Source: Anaerofilum faecale
GTDB lineage: Bacteria; Bacillota; Clostridia; Oscillospirales; Ruminococcaceae
Direction of reading: 5' to 3'
Length of the DNA: 39,008 nt
NCBI GenBank assembly: GCA_019114265.1
Contig: DXFV01000027.1
Coordinates: 1-39,008, forward strand
The notes beneath the pieces are model-generated. The model was not told where the DNA came from, searched no databases, and worked only from the letters and a program-made list of their open reading frames with translations. Shown piece by piece: positions 25,045 through 33,990 of the stretch (the first letter of the stretch is position 1; every line of letters starts with the position of its first letter). The translations under genes and the position numbers were made by a program.

Positions 25045-26796
25045 ATGAAGGAATTCAGACGTCTTATGTCCTATCTGGGGCCGTACCGGCGGGACATGTT
25101 CATCGGCGCGCTGCTGGTGCTGGTGGAGACGGTGTTCGAGCTGGTGATCCCGCTGTTCATGGCCGACCTCATCGACGTGGGCGTGCAGAACCGCGACCTC
25201 AATTACATTCTATATAAAGGTGTGCAGATGGGCGTCTGCGCGGTGCTGGCGCTGGTCACCGGCCTGCTGTACGCGCGGTTTGCCGCCCGGGCCGCCTACG
25301 GATGGGGTGCGCGCATCCGCGAGGCGCAGTATGAAAAGGTGCAGCAGTTCGCCTTTTCCAACCTCGACCGGTTTGAAAGCTCCTCGCTGGTCACCCGCAT
25401 GACCACCGACGTCACCGTGCTGCAGAACGCCATCAACGGCGGGCTGCGTCCGCTGGTGCGCAGCCCGGTGATGCTGGTGATGGGGCTGGGGCTGTCCTTC
25501 TGGATGAACGCCCGGCTGGCGCTGGTGTTTGTGGTGTGCGCCCCGGTGCTGGCCTGCACCCTGTTCCTGGTGGTGCGCAAGGTGGCGCCGATGTACAGCC
25601 GCCTGCAGGCCGCCGTGGACGGGCTGAACAATGTGGTGCAGGAGAGCCTCACCGCCATCCGCGCGGTGAAGGCCTTTGTGCGCGGCGAGTACGAGGAAAC
25701 ACAGTTCGACCGGGTGAACACCGAGCTGATGGAGACCAGCCAGCGCACCTTCCACTTCGCGGTGCTGAACCTGCCCGCCTTCCAGTTCACGATGTACACC
25801 GCGGTGGTGCTGATCCTGTGGTTCGGCGGCGGGATGATCCTGCAAAACCGGCTGCAGGTGGGCGAGCTGACCGGCTTCCTCAGCTATGTCTTACAGGTGA
25901 TGAACTCGTTCATGATGATCTCGAACGTGTTCCTGCTGCTCACCCGCGCGCTGGCCAGCGCACACCGGGTGGCCGAGGTGCTGGACGAGACCCCCGCCCT
26001 CACCTCCCCCGCCGGCGCAGTGGAAACGGTGGCCGACGGCAGCGTGGATTTTGAGAATGTCTCCTTCAAATACCACGCCGACGCCCGCGAATATGCGCTG
26101 GCCGGTGTGGACCTGCACATCGCCGCCGGGCAGACGGTGGGCATCCTGGGCGGCACCGGTTCGGCCAAGACCACGCTGGTGCAGCTGATCCCCCGCCTGT
26201 ACGACGCCACCGAGGGCACCGTGAAGGTGGGCGGCCGCGACGTGCGCCGGTACGACCTGGCCATCTTGCGCGACGCGGTGGGCATCGTGCTGCAGAAGAA
26301 CGTGCTGTTTTCCGGCACGGTGCGGGAAAATTTGCAGTGGGGCGACAAAAACGCCGATGACGAATCCATCTGGGAGGCCTGCCGCGCCGCCTGTGCCGAC
26401 GAATTCCTCCAGCGGATGCCGGGCGGCCTGGACGCCGATCTGGGGCAGGGCGGCGTGAATGTGTCCGGCGGGCAGAAACAGCGGCTGTGCATCGCGCGGG
26501 CGCTGCTGAAAAAGCCGAAGATCCTCATCTTCGACGACTCCACCAGCGCGGTGGACACCGCCACCGAGGCAAAAATCCGCACAGCGCTGGCGGCGCTCTC
26601 GGGGGTGACCAAGATCATCATTGCGCAGCGCGTCACCTCGGTGATGCATGCCGATCTCATCGTGATCCTGGAGGACGGGCGCATCCACGCGGCGGGCACG
26701 CACAGCCAGCTGCTGGCGTCCGACCCCATCTATCAGGAGATCTACGCCTCGCAGACGAAGGGAGGGAGTGCGGATGGCACGGCAGATCAGCGGTAA
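25045..26796 (+). CDS. Heterodimeric ABC exporter subunit with degenerate ATPase site
   Basis: 583 residues from the ATG at 25045, which has GGGAG upstream. Six membrane helices are followed by an ATPase domain. The ATPase departs from consensus: Walker A is GGTGSAKTT (Ala for Gly), Walker B ends in IFDDSTSAVD (Asp for the catalytic Glu), and the switch is IIIAQRVTSV (Gln for His). The signature VSGGQKQR is intact. Such a subunit pairs with a canonical partner in the asymmetric exporters of the TmrAB/BmrCD class, which move drugs, peptides or lipids outward. The next gene overlaps by 23 bp, supporting a heterodimer. Confidence 0.95.
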   Translation: MKEFRRLMSYLGPYRRDMFIGALLVLVETVFELVIPLFMADLIDVGVQNRDLNYILYKGVQMGVCAVLALVTGLLYARFAARAAYGWGARIREAQYEKVQQFAFSNLDRFESSSLVTRMTTDVTVLQNAINGGLRPLVRSPVMLVMGLGLSFWMNARLALVFVVCAPVLACTLFLVVRKVAPMYSRLQAAVDGLNNVVQESLTAIRAVKAFVRGEYEETQFDRVNTELMETSQRTFHFAVLNLPAFQFTMYTAVVLILWFGGGMILQNRLQVGELTGFLSYVLQVMNSFMMISNVFLLLTRALASAHRVAEVLDETPALTSPAGAVETVADGSVDFENVSFKYHADAREYALAGVDLHIAAGQTVGILGGTGSAKTTLVQLIPRLYDATEGTVKVGGRDVRRYDLAILRDAVGIVLQKNVLFSGTVRENLQWGDKNADDESIWEACRAACADEFLQRMPGGLDADLGQGGVNVSGGQKQRLCIARALLKKPKILIFDDSTSAVDTATEAKIRTALAALSGVTKIIIAQRVTSVMHADLIVILEDGRIHAAGTHSQLLASDPIYQEIYASQTKGGSADGTADQR

Positions 26797-28576
26797 AAAA
26801 CCGAAGAACCTGGGCTATACGGTGCGCACCCTGCTCTCCTACATGGGGCGGCACAAATACCTGCTGCTGGCGGTGGCGGTGCTGGTGACCATCAGCGCGA
26901 CGGCCAACCTGCTGGGCACCTACATGATCCGCCCGGTGGTCAACGGGCTGGCCGCCGGCGGCATCCCGGCGCTGGTGAAGGGGGTTGCGGTCACCGCCTG
27001 CATCTATCTGGCCGGCGCGCTGGCCTCGCTGGGCTACACCCAGACGATGGTGAAGGCGGCGCAGAAGGTCCTGTTCGACATCCGGCGCGACCTGTTCGCC
27101 CATCTGCAGACGCTCCCCCTGCGCTTTTTCGACACCCGCCGCCACGGCGACGTGATGAGCTATTTCACCAACGACGTGGACACCATCGCCGACGCGCTGA
27201 ACAACAGCTTTGCGATGGTGATCCAGAGCTTCATCCAGGTGGTGGGCACCCTGACCATGCTGTTCATCCTGAACTGGCGCCTGACGCTGGTGGTGGCGGT
27301 GTGCTACGCGGCGATGTTCGCCTATATCCGCTACAGCGCCCGGCACAGCAAGGAATACTACCAGAAGCAGCAGTTCCACCTGGGCGATCTGGACGGCTAC
27401 ATCGAGGAGATGGTGGCCGGCCAGAAGGTGGTGAAGGTGTTCAGCCACGAGGCCGAGAACCTGCGCCGCTTTTGCGAGAAAAACGAGGCGCTGCGCAAGG
27501 CGGGCACCGGCGCGCAGGCCTATGCCGCCACCATGATCCCGGCGGTGGTGAGCATCTCCTACATCAACTACGCCATCGTGGCGGCGCTGGGCGGCTATAT
27601 GGCCATGCGGGGCCTCACCGACGTGGGCAGCCTGGCCAGCTATCTGGTATTCGTGCGGCAGGCCGCCATGCCCATCAACCAGTTCACCCAGCAGAGCAAC
27701 TTCCTGCTGGCCGCGCTGGCGGGCGCCGAGCGCGTGTTTGAGGCGATGGACATGCAGCCCGAGGTGGACGAAGGGCAGGTGCGGCTGGAAAAGCAGGCGG
27801 ACGGCTGGGTGTGGAAGCGGCCGGACGGCGCCTGCGTTCCGCTGCGGGGCGACGTGCGGTTCGAGGACGTGACCTTCGGCTACGACAAAAAACACCCCAT
27901 CCTGAAAAACATCAGCCTGTTTGCAAAGCCGGGCCAGAAGATCGCCTTTGTCGGCTCCACCGGCGCGGGCAAGACCACCATCACCAACCTCATCAACCGC
28001 TTTTACGACGTGCAGGCCGGCCGGGTGACCTACGACGGCATCGACGTGAAGGACATCCGCAAGGACGACCTGCGCCGCTCGCTGGGGATGGTGCTGCAGG
28101 ACACCCACCTGTTCACCGGCACCATCGCGGACAACATCCGCTTTGGACGTCTGGACGCCACCCAGGCCGAGATCGAGCAGGCGGCGCGCATCGCGGGAGC
28201 CGCCTCCTTCATCCGCCGCCTGCCCGACGGCTACGACACCCTCGTCACCGCCGACGGCGCCAACCTCTCGCAGGGGCAGCGCCAGCTGCTGGCGATCGCG
28301 CGGGCGGCGGTGGCCGATCCGCCGGTGCTGATCCTGGACGAGGCCACCTCCTCCATCGACACCCGCACCGAGGCGCTGATCGAAAAGGGCATGGACCGCC
28401 TGATGGAAGGCCGCACCGTGTTCGTCATCGCGCACCGGCTGTCCACCGTGCGCAACGCCAACGCCATCATGGTGCTGGAGCACGGGCAGATCGTGGAGCG
28501 CGGCAGCCACGACGAACTGCTGGCCCAGAAGGGCGAATACTACCAGCTGTACCACGGCATGTTCGAGCTTTCCTGA
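26774..28576 (+). CDS. Heterodimeric ABC exporter subunit with canonical ATPase
   Basis: 600 residues from the ATG at 26774 (GGAGGG 7 nt upstream); a GTG two codons earlier is too close to that site. A six-helix membrane domain precedes an ATPase with Walker A GSTGAGKTT, signature LSQGQRQ, Walker B LILDEATSSID with the catalytic Glu, and the His switch FVIAHRLSTV. An insertion of about 20 residues (VRLEKQADGWVWKRPDG) lies between the two domains. The gene overlaps the degenerate partner by 23 bp, so translation is probably coupled and subunits are made in equal amounts. Confidence 0.96.
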   Translation: MARQISGKKPKNLGYTVRTLLSYMGRHKYLLLAVAVLVTISATANLLGTYMIRPVVNGLAAGGIPALVKGVAVTACIYLAGALASLGYTQTMVKAAQKVLFDIRRDLFAHLQTLPLRFFDTRRHGDVMSYFTNDVDTIADALNNSFAMVIQSFIQVVGTLTMLFILNWRLTLVVAVCYAAMFAYIRYSARHSKEYYQKQQFHLGDLDGYIEEMVAGQKVVKVFSHEAENLRRFCEKNEALRKAGTGAQAYAATMIPAVVSISYINYAIVAALGGYMAMRGLTDVGSLASYLVFVRQAAMPINQFTQQSNFLLAALAGAERVFEAMDMQPEVDEGQVRLEKQADGWVWKRPDGACVPLRGDVRFEDVTFGYDKKHPILKNISLFAKPGQKIAFVGSTGAGKTTITNLINRFYDVQAGRVTYDGIDVKDIRKDDLRRSLGMVLQDTHLFTGTIADNIRFGRLDATQAEIEQAARIAGAASFIRRLPDGYDTLVTADGANLSQGQRQLLAIARAAVADPPVLILDEATSSIDTRTEALIEKGMDRLMEGRTVFVIAHRLSTVRNANAIMVLEHGQIVERGSHDELLAQKGEYYQLYHGMFELS

Positions 28577-28622
28577 GCGGGAAAGGCGTTCGGCGGGGGG
28601 CGGCACCGGCGGTTTTGCCAAT

Positions 28623-28805
28623 GGCTTCCCCCTGGGGGGAAGCTGCCGCGCAGCGGCTGATGAGGGGAAAGCTTCCGGCCCCCGCAAACCCCGCCAAAAC
28701 GCTGCTTCGGCAAACCGGCGGGCCTGTGCAAACGGCTCGGCTTCGACCTCATCCGCCCCCTTCGGGGGCACCTTCCCCTGCCAGGGGAAAGCTTTCGGTA
28801 CCGTT
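28623..28805 (+). repeat. Dispersed palindromic repeat, tandem copy A (183 bp)
   Basis: Modules in order: GCTTCCCCC-TGG-GGGGAAGC hairpin, CTGCCGCGCAGCGGC, TGATGAGGGG, a spacer with GCTGCTTCGGC, CTTCGACCTCATCCG, the hairpin GCCCCC-TTC-GGGGGC, and CCTTCCCC-TGCC-AGGGGAAAG. It is followed directly by copy B. The gap 28577-29054 has no gene. Confidence 0.88.
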
Positions 28806-28943
28806 GGCTTCCCCCTGGGGGGAAGCTGCCGCGCAGCGGCTGATGAGGGGAAAGCTTCCGGCCCCCGCAATCCCCGCCAAAGCGCTGCTTCGGCAACCGG
28901 CGGGCCTGTGCAGACGGCTTGGCTTCGACCTCATCCGCCCCCT
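28806..28943 (+). repeat. Dispersed palindromic repeat, tandem copy B (truncated)
   Basis: Repeats the first 138 bp or so of copy A with about five differences (single substitutions and one 1-bp gap) and then diverges just after CATCCGCCCCCT, losing the last two hairpins. Confidence 0.88.
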
Positions 28944-29054
28944 GCAAATACGTTTCGCGCCCCCTGCGCCCGTCTTTCCTGTATGGAAAAGGCGGGCGCT
29001 TTTGCATACAGCTTTTTCCTGTGCCTCCAAAATGGCGAAACACGTCAGATTTTG

Positions 29055-29083
29055 TTGCTTTTCTTCCTGCTGGGTAGTATACT
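29055..29083 (+). promoter_or_regulatory. Predicted promoter of the VWA-GTPase operon
   Basis: TTGCTT (29055-29060), 17 bp, TATACT (29078-29083). It is the only convincing promoter in front of the operon; transcription would start near 29090, about 200 nt before the first gene. Confidence 0.7.
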
Positions 29084-29159
29084 GAATATAAACGTCCGCA
29101 TACAAAAAACTGTATGCCCACACATTTTTTCCGCAGCTTGAAAACACAAGGTCACTTCT

Positions 29160-29201
29160 GTTCGCACAGCCGGAGTGTGTGGATCGAACGCGTTTTTTTT
29201 T
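29160..29201 (+). terminator. First leader terminator
   Basis: GTTCGCACA pairs with TGTG and CGAAC (5-nt bulge between), then GCG and nine T (29193-29201). Confidence 0.65.
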
Positions 29202-29215
29202 CCAACGTCGGTTCC

Positions 29216-29244
29216 AAAGCTCCCGTTTTTACACGGGAGCTTTT
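29216..29244 (+). terminator. Second leader terminator
   Basis: Perfect stem AAAGCTCCCG / CGGGAGCTTT with an 8-nt loop; the T run (TTTT) begins inside the stem's end. It lies about 50 bp before the VWA gene. Confidence 0.8.
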
Positions 29245-29295
29245 GTCATATTTCCGCGCTTTGCATCGTTATGTAAAAGATGAGGGGATGAGATC

Positions 29296-32085
29296 ATGAA
29301 ATCTTTTTTCGCGCAACACACCCGTGCATTGGCGGGGGGGCTTTTGTCGCTCTGCCTGCTGCTGGGCTGCCTGCACCTGTCTGCCGACGCCGGCGAGATG
29401 GGCATGCAGAAAAACACCACCAATATCGTGGCGGTGGTGGACTGCAGCACCTCGATGCAGGTATCCGACTTCAACTGGAAGGTGCCGGAGTCGCTGTATA
29501 TGCTGACCGATATGTGCCCCAGCGAGGACATCCGGCTGTCGCTGGTGGTGTACGGCACCGACGCCGCCATCGCCTTCCGCGACATGCCGCTGTCGGAGGA
29601 GAACCACTCCACCGTCAAGCAGAAGATCAAAGAGGCCATCGTGGACGTGGGCTACACCCGCGGCCAGACCGACACCGGGGCGGCGCTGGGCCTGGCGCGC
29701 ACCATCCTGGAGGAGCAGGCCGGGCAGAACAACATGGTGCTTCTCTTCACAGACGGCGCCGTGACGGCCACCCACAACGGGCGCACCACCGAGCTTTCCC
29801 GCCAGGAGATCGACTCCTTTGCGGTGTTCGCGCAGAACAACGGCGTGGTGGTGAACACACTGGGCCTTTTCTCGCCCCAGGCCGATGAAGCCGAGGTGGC
29901 GCAGGCCGCCGACGAACTGGCGGTGCTGAAAGACAAGACCGGCGGCCAGTACCAGCGGGTGGAGAACACCGACGCGATCCCGGCGTTCGTGATCTCGCTG
30001 CTGTCCACCACGCTGGACGTGCTGCCCATCGAACTGACCGAACCCCAGGCGGTGACGGTGGACGGGCAGGCCGGCTGGCAGTACACCTTCTCCGTCACCG
30101 ATGCCTACACCGACGACGTGACGCTGGTCATCCCCGCCCCTCCCGCCGAGATCACCGGCGTGGTGCTGCAGGCCGGCGACGGCCAGCCCACCCCGGTGGA
30201 GAGCTGGCCCGGCGCCAGCTGGGTGCACTACACCCGCTACAACGCCACCCCCGGCTACAACGTGGTGCACCTGAACCACCTGGAGCAGCAGGACTGGACC
30301 GGCGACTACACCGTCACCCTGCTCACAGACTCCCAGACCGCGCCCGCGGTATCGGCCTTTTTCCTGTACGACGTCACCGTCCACATCAGCCTGAACAGCG
30401 ACACGGCGGGCGTGCTGCAGCCGGTGCAGGTGGACGTATACCTCACCGACGGCAACGGCTACCGCATCGACGACGCCGATTTTCTCCAGACCCTCACGGT
30501 GGAGCTGGAGGTGGTGAACCTGCAGAACATGGGCGCCGAGGTGTCGCAGCAGGCAAACGGCAGCGAGAACCGCGCCGCCTTTAACTGGCTGCGGGAGGAG
30601 ATGGAGCTGTACAACGACTCCTTCCGCTTCAAGTTCACCCCCCAGCGCGCCTCCTCCTACCAGATGACGGCCCACGTTTCCAACAGCCGCTTTGAACGGC
30701 ATGTGGTCACACAGCCGCTGGAGGTGCAGGACCAGCTGGAGATCGAGAGCAGCCTGCTCACCCGCCAGCCGCACAAGAACAGTCCGCTGGAGGTGCGCGC
30801 CTATCTGGTGCAGCAGGACAACCACCGCAAGGTGGCCGACGAGGAATTCTACCGCCTGTGCGGCGCCACCGCCACCTTCACCAACCTCAGCACCGGCACC
30901 GCCGAGATCGTTGAGATGGAAGCGCTGGCGGACGGCAACGGGCTGTCGGCCAGCTTCGTGCCCACCGAGGAGGGCGAATACGAGGTGGTCGTGCGCACCA
31001 ACAGCAGCCGTGAATCGGTGGAACGGGTGGGCGAGACGCTGAACTTCCTCATCGTCGACCGCCCGGTGCAGCTGCGCACCTTCGCCAATGGCAGCAGCGG
31101 CCTGCTGAGCAGCTTTTTCAAGGGCTACCACGCCGGCAAGGACGAGCTGTATTTCCCCGCCGACGCCTACTTCTACGACCCCGACGGCGACAGCTACCGG
31201 GTGTCGTGCGAGGCCCTCTCCTCCAACGGCTCGGAACTGGTCTACGACAACGTCCTGCGCTACCAGCCCGACCGCGCGGAGACGCTGGAGGTCACCCTCA
31301 CCGCGCTGGACTATTCGGGCAACAGCGCTTCGATCGACCTGTCGATCCGCATCCTGTCTGTATTCGAGGTGATTTTGCTGACGATCGCACTGATCCTGTT
31401 CGTGCTGGCGGTGCTGCTGCTGGCGGTGTATCTGCTGCGCGCGCGCCGGTGCGCCCGCAACGAGCTGCGCGGCATGCTGGCGGTGGACGTGACGCTGAAC
31501 GGCAAGCTGCCCGAGCTGCTGGGCCTGTCCGGCCGCGCCTACCATGAGCTGCCGCTGGTGCGCTGCTACATCCCCCTGGTGAACCCGCAGAACATCGAGG
31601 ACCCCGCCCGGCTGCTGAAACCGCCCCTCACCTTCCTCACCCGCGTGATGCCGCGCGAGGTGTATCTGGGACGCCTGCTGGCCAACTACGCCGAAAACTA
31701 CCGCGTGGGCGGATACGGCGTGGACGCGGTCTACCGCTATCTGGACGGCGTGTCCGACGCGCTGCTCACCGAGGAGAAATACAAAAAGGCGGGCTGCCGT
31801 CTGCGCGGGCAGGCGCACGGCGCCCTGTTCGCCCTGAAGGGCGTGTCCACCGGCGTCACCCGCGAGGGGGCCTTCCTGGCCGAGCGCGACAGCCGGCTGA
31901 ACCGGCTGGAGAAATGCCGGTTCGTGCTGCCGGTGTCCGCCTCGCTGAACGACCGCTTCGAGGAGAGCACCGGGCTGTCGGTGTGCGGGCTGCAGATCGA
32001 GCTGTCCTATGTCCCGCCGGTGCGCCACGCCAAACCCGCCCGCCGCGCAAAGAAGTCCGCCCCGGCGGACCCCGAAACCGTGTAA
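29296..32085 (+). CDS. Membrane-anchored von Willebrand factor A domain protein
   Basis: 929 residues. A signal peptide (about 1-32) is followed by a VWA domain with an intact metal-ion site: DCSTS (Asp49, Ser51, Ser53), the Thr in GQTDTGAALG, and LLFTDGAV. Residues about 245-690 are beta-rich, Ig- or cadherin-like repeats. One membrane helix lies at 692-714 (VILLTIALILFVLAVLLLAV), followed by a cytoplasmic domain of about 210 residues of unknown family with a basic tail (HAKPARRAKKS). The plan is that of an external binding or sensing module linked to the cytoplasm. The start ATG at 29296 has GAGGGG upstream. It is the first gene of the operon; the next gene starts 21 bp after its stop. Confidence 0.88.
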   Translation: MKSFFAQHTRALAGGLLSLCLLLGCLHLSADAGEMGMQKNTTNIVAVVDCSTSMQVSDFNWKVPESLYMLTDMCPSEDIRLSLVVYGTDAAIAFRDMPLSEENHSTVKQKIKEAIVDVGYTRGQTDTGAALGLARTILEEQAGQNNMVLLFTDGAVTATHNGRTTELSRQEIDSFAVFAQNNGVVVNTLGLFSPQADEAEVAQAADELAVLKDKTGGQYQRVENTDAIPAFVISLLSTTLDVLPIELTEPQAVTVDGQAGWQYTFSVTDAYTDDVTLVIPAPPAEITGVVLQAGDGQPTPVESWPGASWVHYTRYNATPGYNVVHLNHLEQQDWTGDYTVTLLTDSQTAPAVSAFFLYDVTVHISLNSDTAGVLQPVQVDVYLTDGNGYRIDDADFLQTLTVELEVVNLQNMGAEVSQQANGSENRAAFNWLREEMELYNDSFRFKFTPQRASSYQMTAHVSNSRFERHVVTQPLEVQDQLEIESSLLTRQPHKNSPLEVRAYLVQQDNHRKVADEEFYRLCGATATFTNLSTGTAEIVEMEALADGNGLSASFVPTEEGEYEVVVRTNSSRESVERVGETLNFLIVDRPVQLRTFANGSSGLLSSFFKGYHAGKDELYFPADAYFYDPDGDSYRVSCEALSSNGSELVYDNVLRYQPDRAETLEVTLTALDYSGNSASIDLSIRILSVFEVILLTIALILFVLAVLLLAVYLLRARRCARNELRGMLAVDVTLNGKLPELLGLSGRAYHELPLVRCYIPLVNPQNIEDPARLLKPPLTFLTRVMPREVYLGRLLANYAENYRVGGYGVDAVYRYLDGVSDALLTEEKYKKAGCRLRGQAHGALFALKGVSTGVTREGAFLAERDSRLNRLEKCRFVLPVSASLNDRFEESTGLSVCGLQIELSYVPPVRHAKPARRAKKSAPADPETV

Positions 32086-32106
32086 CCGGTGAAAGAGGTG
32101 TGATCC

Positions 32107-33960
32107 ATGTCAAATCCCAACTATGAATATGTCTGCATCGAGTGCGGCGTGCGTGAGGTCCACAACCGCCGGTTTTTCCCGCTGGACGAGCTGCTGCGCA
32201 TCTTCGTGCTGCCCCTTCCTGGCGCGGCCAACAACCTGCGCGACTACCTGCGCGCGGCGCTGCCCGCCTTCCGGGTGGGCGCGCTGTTCGGCGGGCAGGT
32301 GCTGGGCACCGAGGTGCTCACCCGCCAGGCCGATTCCCAGAAGGATTTTTCCGCCTCGCCCGACGACATGACCCCCGTGGCGCTGTCGATGAAGGGCGTG
32401 CTGCACACCATCGAGCGCCAGCTGGACCTGCCGCTGGGCACCCTCGCCGCGCTGGTGGCGGCGGTGCCCTCCTCGATGGGCTTCAACAGCCTTTTGCAGG
32501 ATCTGGAGCACAGCGCCCGCCTGGACGGCGCCGAGGACCCCCTGCTGCACTCCTACCGCGCGCTGGAACGCGCGCTGACCCCCTTTCTGAACTCGGCGCT
32601 GGGCAACGCCGACACCCGCCAGACCGAGTGCGCCGCTCTGCTGGACGCGCTGCGCCAGCTGGTGGACGCCGATCCGTCGGTGCGGTTCAGCGACGACGGC
32701 TCCGACCTCGTCTTTCTGCCCGACAAGGCCCATGTGGTCTACGCCGCCTGGACCTATTCGCCCGACCCGCTCAGCCATGTGAACGCCCCGGCCGCGCTGG
32801 TGGTGTACGACGCCGACGACCACAACCGCCCGGTGCGCAGCTGCAGCCAGTCCTGCTGCCCGCACTGCCACAAGCCGCTGCCCCGCAGCTTCGGCTCCTA
32901 CCGCCAGGTGACGGTGGGGGTGCTGGGCGGCCAGAGCACCGGCAAGACCACCTACCTCGCCGCCCTCACCGACTGCCTGAACTGGGACCCCATCATGAAC
33001 GACCTGCCGGTGAGCGTCGCCTGCGGCGACGAGCAGGACCCCCAGTGGAAGCGGTTCCGCGCGGTGCCCCAGGGCGCGCTGGAGGAGGACGCCTCGGCGG
33101 CGGGCCCGCTGTGGTTCTACCGCAACGGCTACCGCGCCCGGAAAACCGAGCTGACCAAGACCGACGCCGCCTCCCTCACCTTCCTGGTGACCCCGCGCGG
33201 GGGCGAGCCGATCATCTATGTGCTGGCCGACATCGCGGGCGAGGCCTTCACCGGCGATCGCGAGGGCACCGCCAGCCAGGCGGCCGAGGAGCAGAAGGCG
33301 CTGCTGCGCAACTGCGACGCGCTGTTCATGGTGTTCTCCTGCGACCCGAAAGATCTGCGGGTGGAGGCCGCCCGCTACATCGAGTGGATGCGCGGCTTTG
33401 AGAACGAGAGCCTGATCGGGCAGGGCGTGCCGGCCGCGCTGCTGCTGACCAAGACCGACGAGCTGTTCTCCGACGGCCAGCGCAGCCGGGTGCAGCAGGA
33501 TCTGGTGGCCGCGCTGCGGCTGCTGGAACACACCAGCCCGGTGGTGAACCGCCGCTACAACGTGGAACCGATGAGCGCGCTGTGCCGCCTCTCCTTCCGC
33601 TGCGCCGACCAGCTGGCGCCCGGCCTGATGACCAGCCTGCAGAACATGCTGTGCGCGGCCGCGGGCGGCGAGCCGGACCGCGTGGAGATGGCCGCCTTTT
33701 CGATCTGCTCCGGCGCCGCCGGCTATGTGGAGTTCGGCACCGATTCCGGCCCCGACATCCCCGCCCAGCGCGCCGCACGCTACCGCGCCGCGCGCGAGAG
33801 CCGCACCGGCGTGACCGCGCCGCTGCTGTGGCTGCTGGCGCTGCACGGCCTTCTGCCCGCCGGGCGCGGCCAGAGCGCGCTGCTGCAATACGACGACCAG
33901 ACCCAACAGGCGCTGGACCGTCAGCTCCGCAAGGAACTGCGCTTCCCGAACGCCACCTGA
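32107..33960 (+). CDS. Zinc-ribbon P-loop GTPase (double-GTPase/TRAFAC-like)
   Basis: 617 residues. The P-loop is GGQSTGKTT (274-282), followed by a switch-type DIAGE (375-379) and the guanine-specificity motif TKTD (448-451), so GTP is the likely nucleotide. CxxC pairs occur at the extreme N-terminus (CIEC, 10-13) and directly before the GTPase domain (CPHC, 251-254), probably one split zinc ribbon or two half ribbons. The region between is helical and unrecognised. There is no membrane helix, so it is cytoplasmic. From memory it resembles GTPases found with GTPase-associated protein 1 in predicted conflict systems. The next gene follows after 30 bp. The SD-like AGGTGT lies just before the ATG. 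Confidence 0.85.
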   Translation: MSNPNYEYVCIECGVREVHNRRFFPLDELLRIFVLPLPGAANNLRDYLRAALPAFRVGALFGGQVLGTEVLTRQADSQKDFSASPDDMTPVALSMKGVLHTIERQLDLPLGTLAALVAAVPSSMGFNSLLQDLEHSARLDGAEDPLLHSYRALERALTPFLNSALGNADTRQTECAALLDALRQLVDADPSVRFSDDGSDLVFLPDKAHVVYAAWTYSPDPLSHVNAPAALVVYDADDHNRPVRSCSQSCCPHCHKPLPRSFGSYRQVTVGVLGGQSTGKTTYLAALTDCLNWDPIMNDLPVSVACGDEQDPQWKRFRAVPQGALEEDASAAGPLWFYRNGYRARKTELTKTDAASLTFLVTPRGGEPIIYVLADIAGEAFTGDREGTASQAAEEQKALLRNCDALFMVFSCDPKDLRVEAARYIEWMRGFENESLIGQGVPAALLLTKTDELFSDGQRSRVQQDLVAALRLLEHTSPVVNRRYNVEPMSALCRLSFRCADQLAPGLMTSLQNMLCAAAGGEPDRVEMAAFSICSGAAGYVEFGTDSGPDIPAQRAARYRAARESRTGVTAPLLWLLALHGLLPAGRGQSALLQYDDQTQQALDRQLRKELRFPNAT

Positions 33961-33990
33961 TTTCCGGCTGATGCCTGGGAGGAATCTCTG

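Larger units (their letters stand above)
29090..29295 (+). promoter_or_regulatory. Structured leader, probable attenuator or riboswitch-like element
   Basis: A hairpin GCATACA-AAAAAC-TGTATGC (29098-29117) is followed by CCACACA (29118-29124). That segment can pair with TGTGTGG (29176-29182), which overlaps the 3' arm of the first terminator. Two terminators follow before the start codon. I do not recognise a known riboswitch class. It could also be a separate small RNA. Confidence 0.55.

Noticed and set aside
28590..28960. Possible CRISPR array at the tandem repeats
   Set aside because: Only two copies of about 183 bp exist, joined directly without spacers, and no cas genes are present.
29090..29245. 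Leader of the VWA operon as a c-di-GMP, THF or T-box element
   Set aside because: The conserved core sequences of those classes, as I remember them, are not present.
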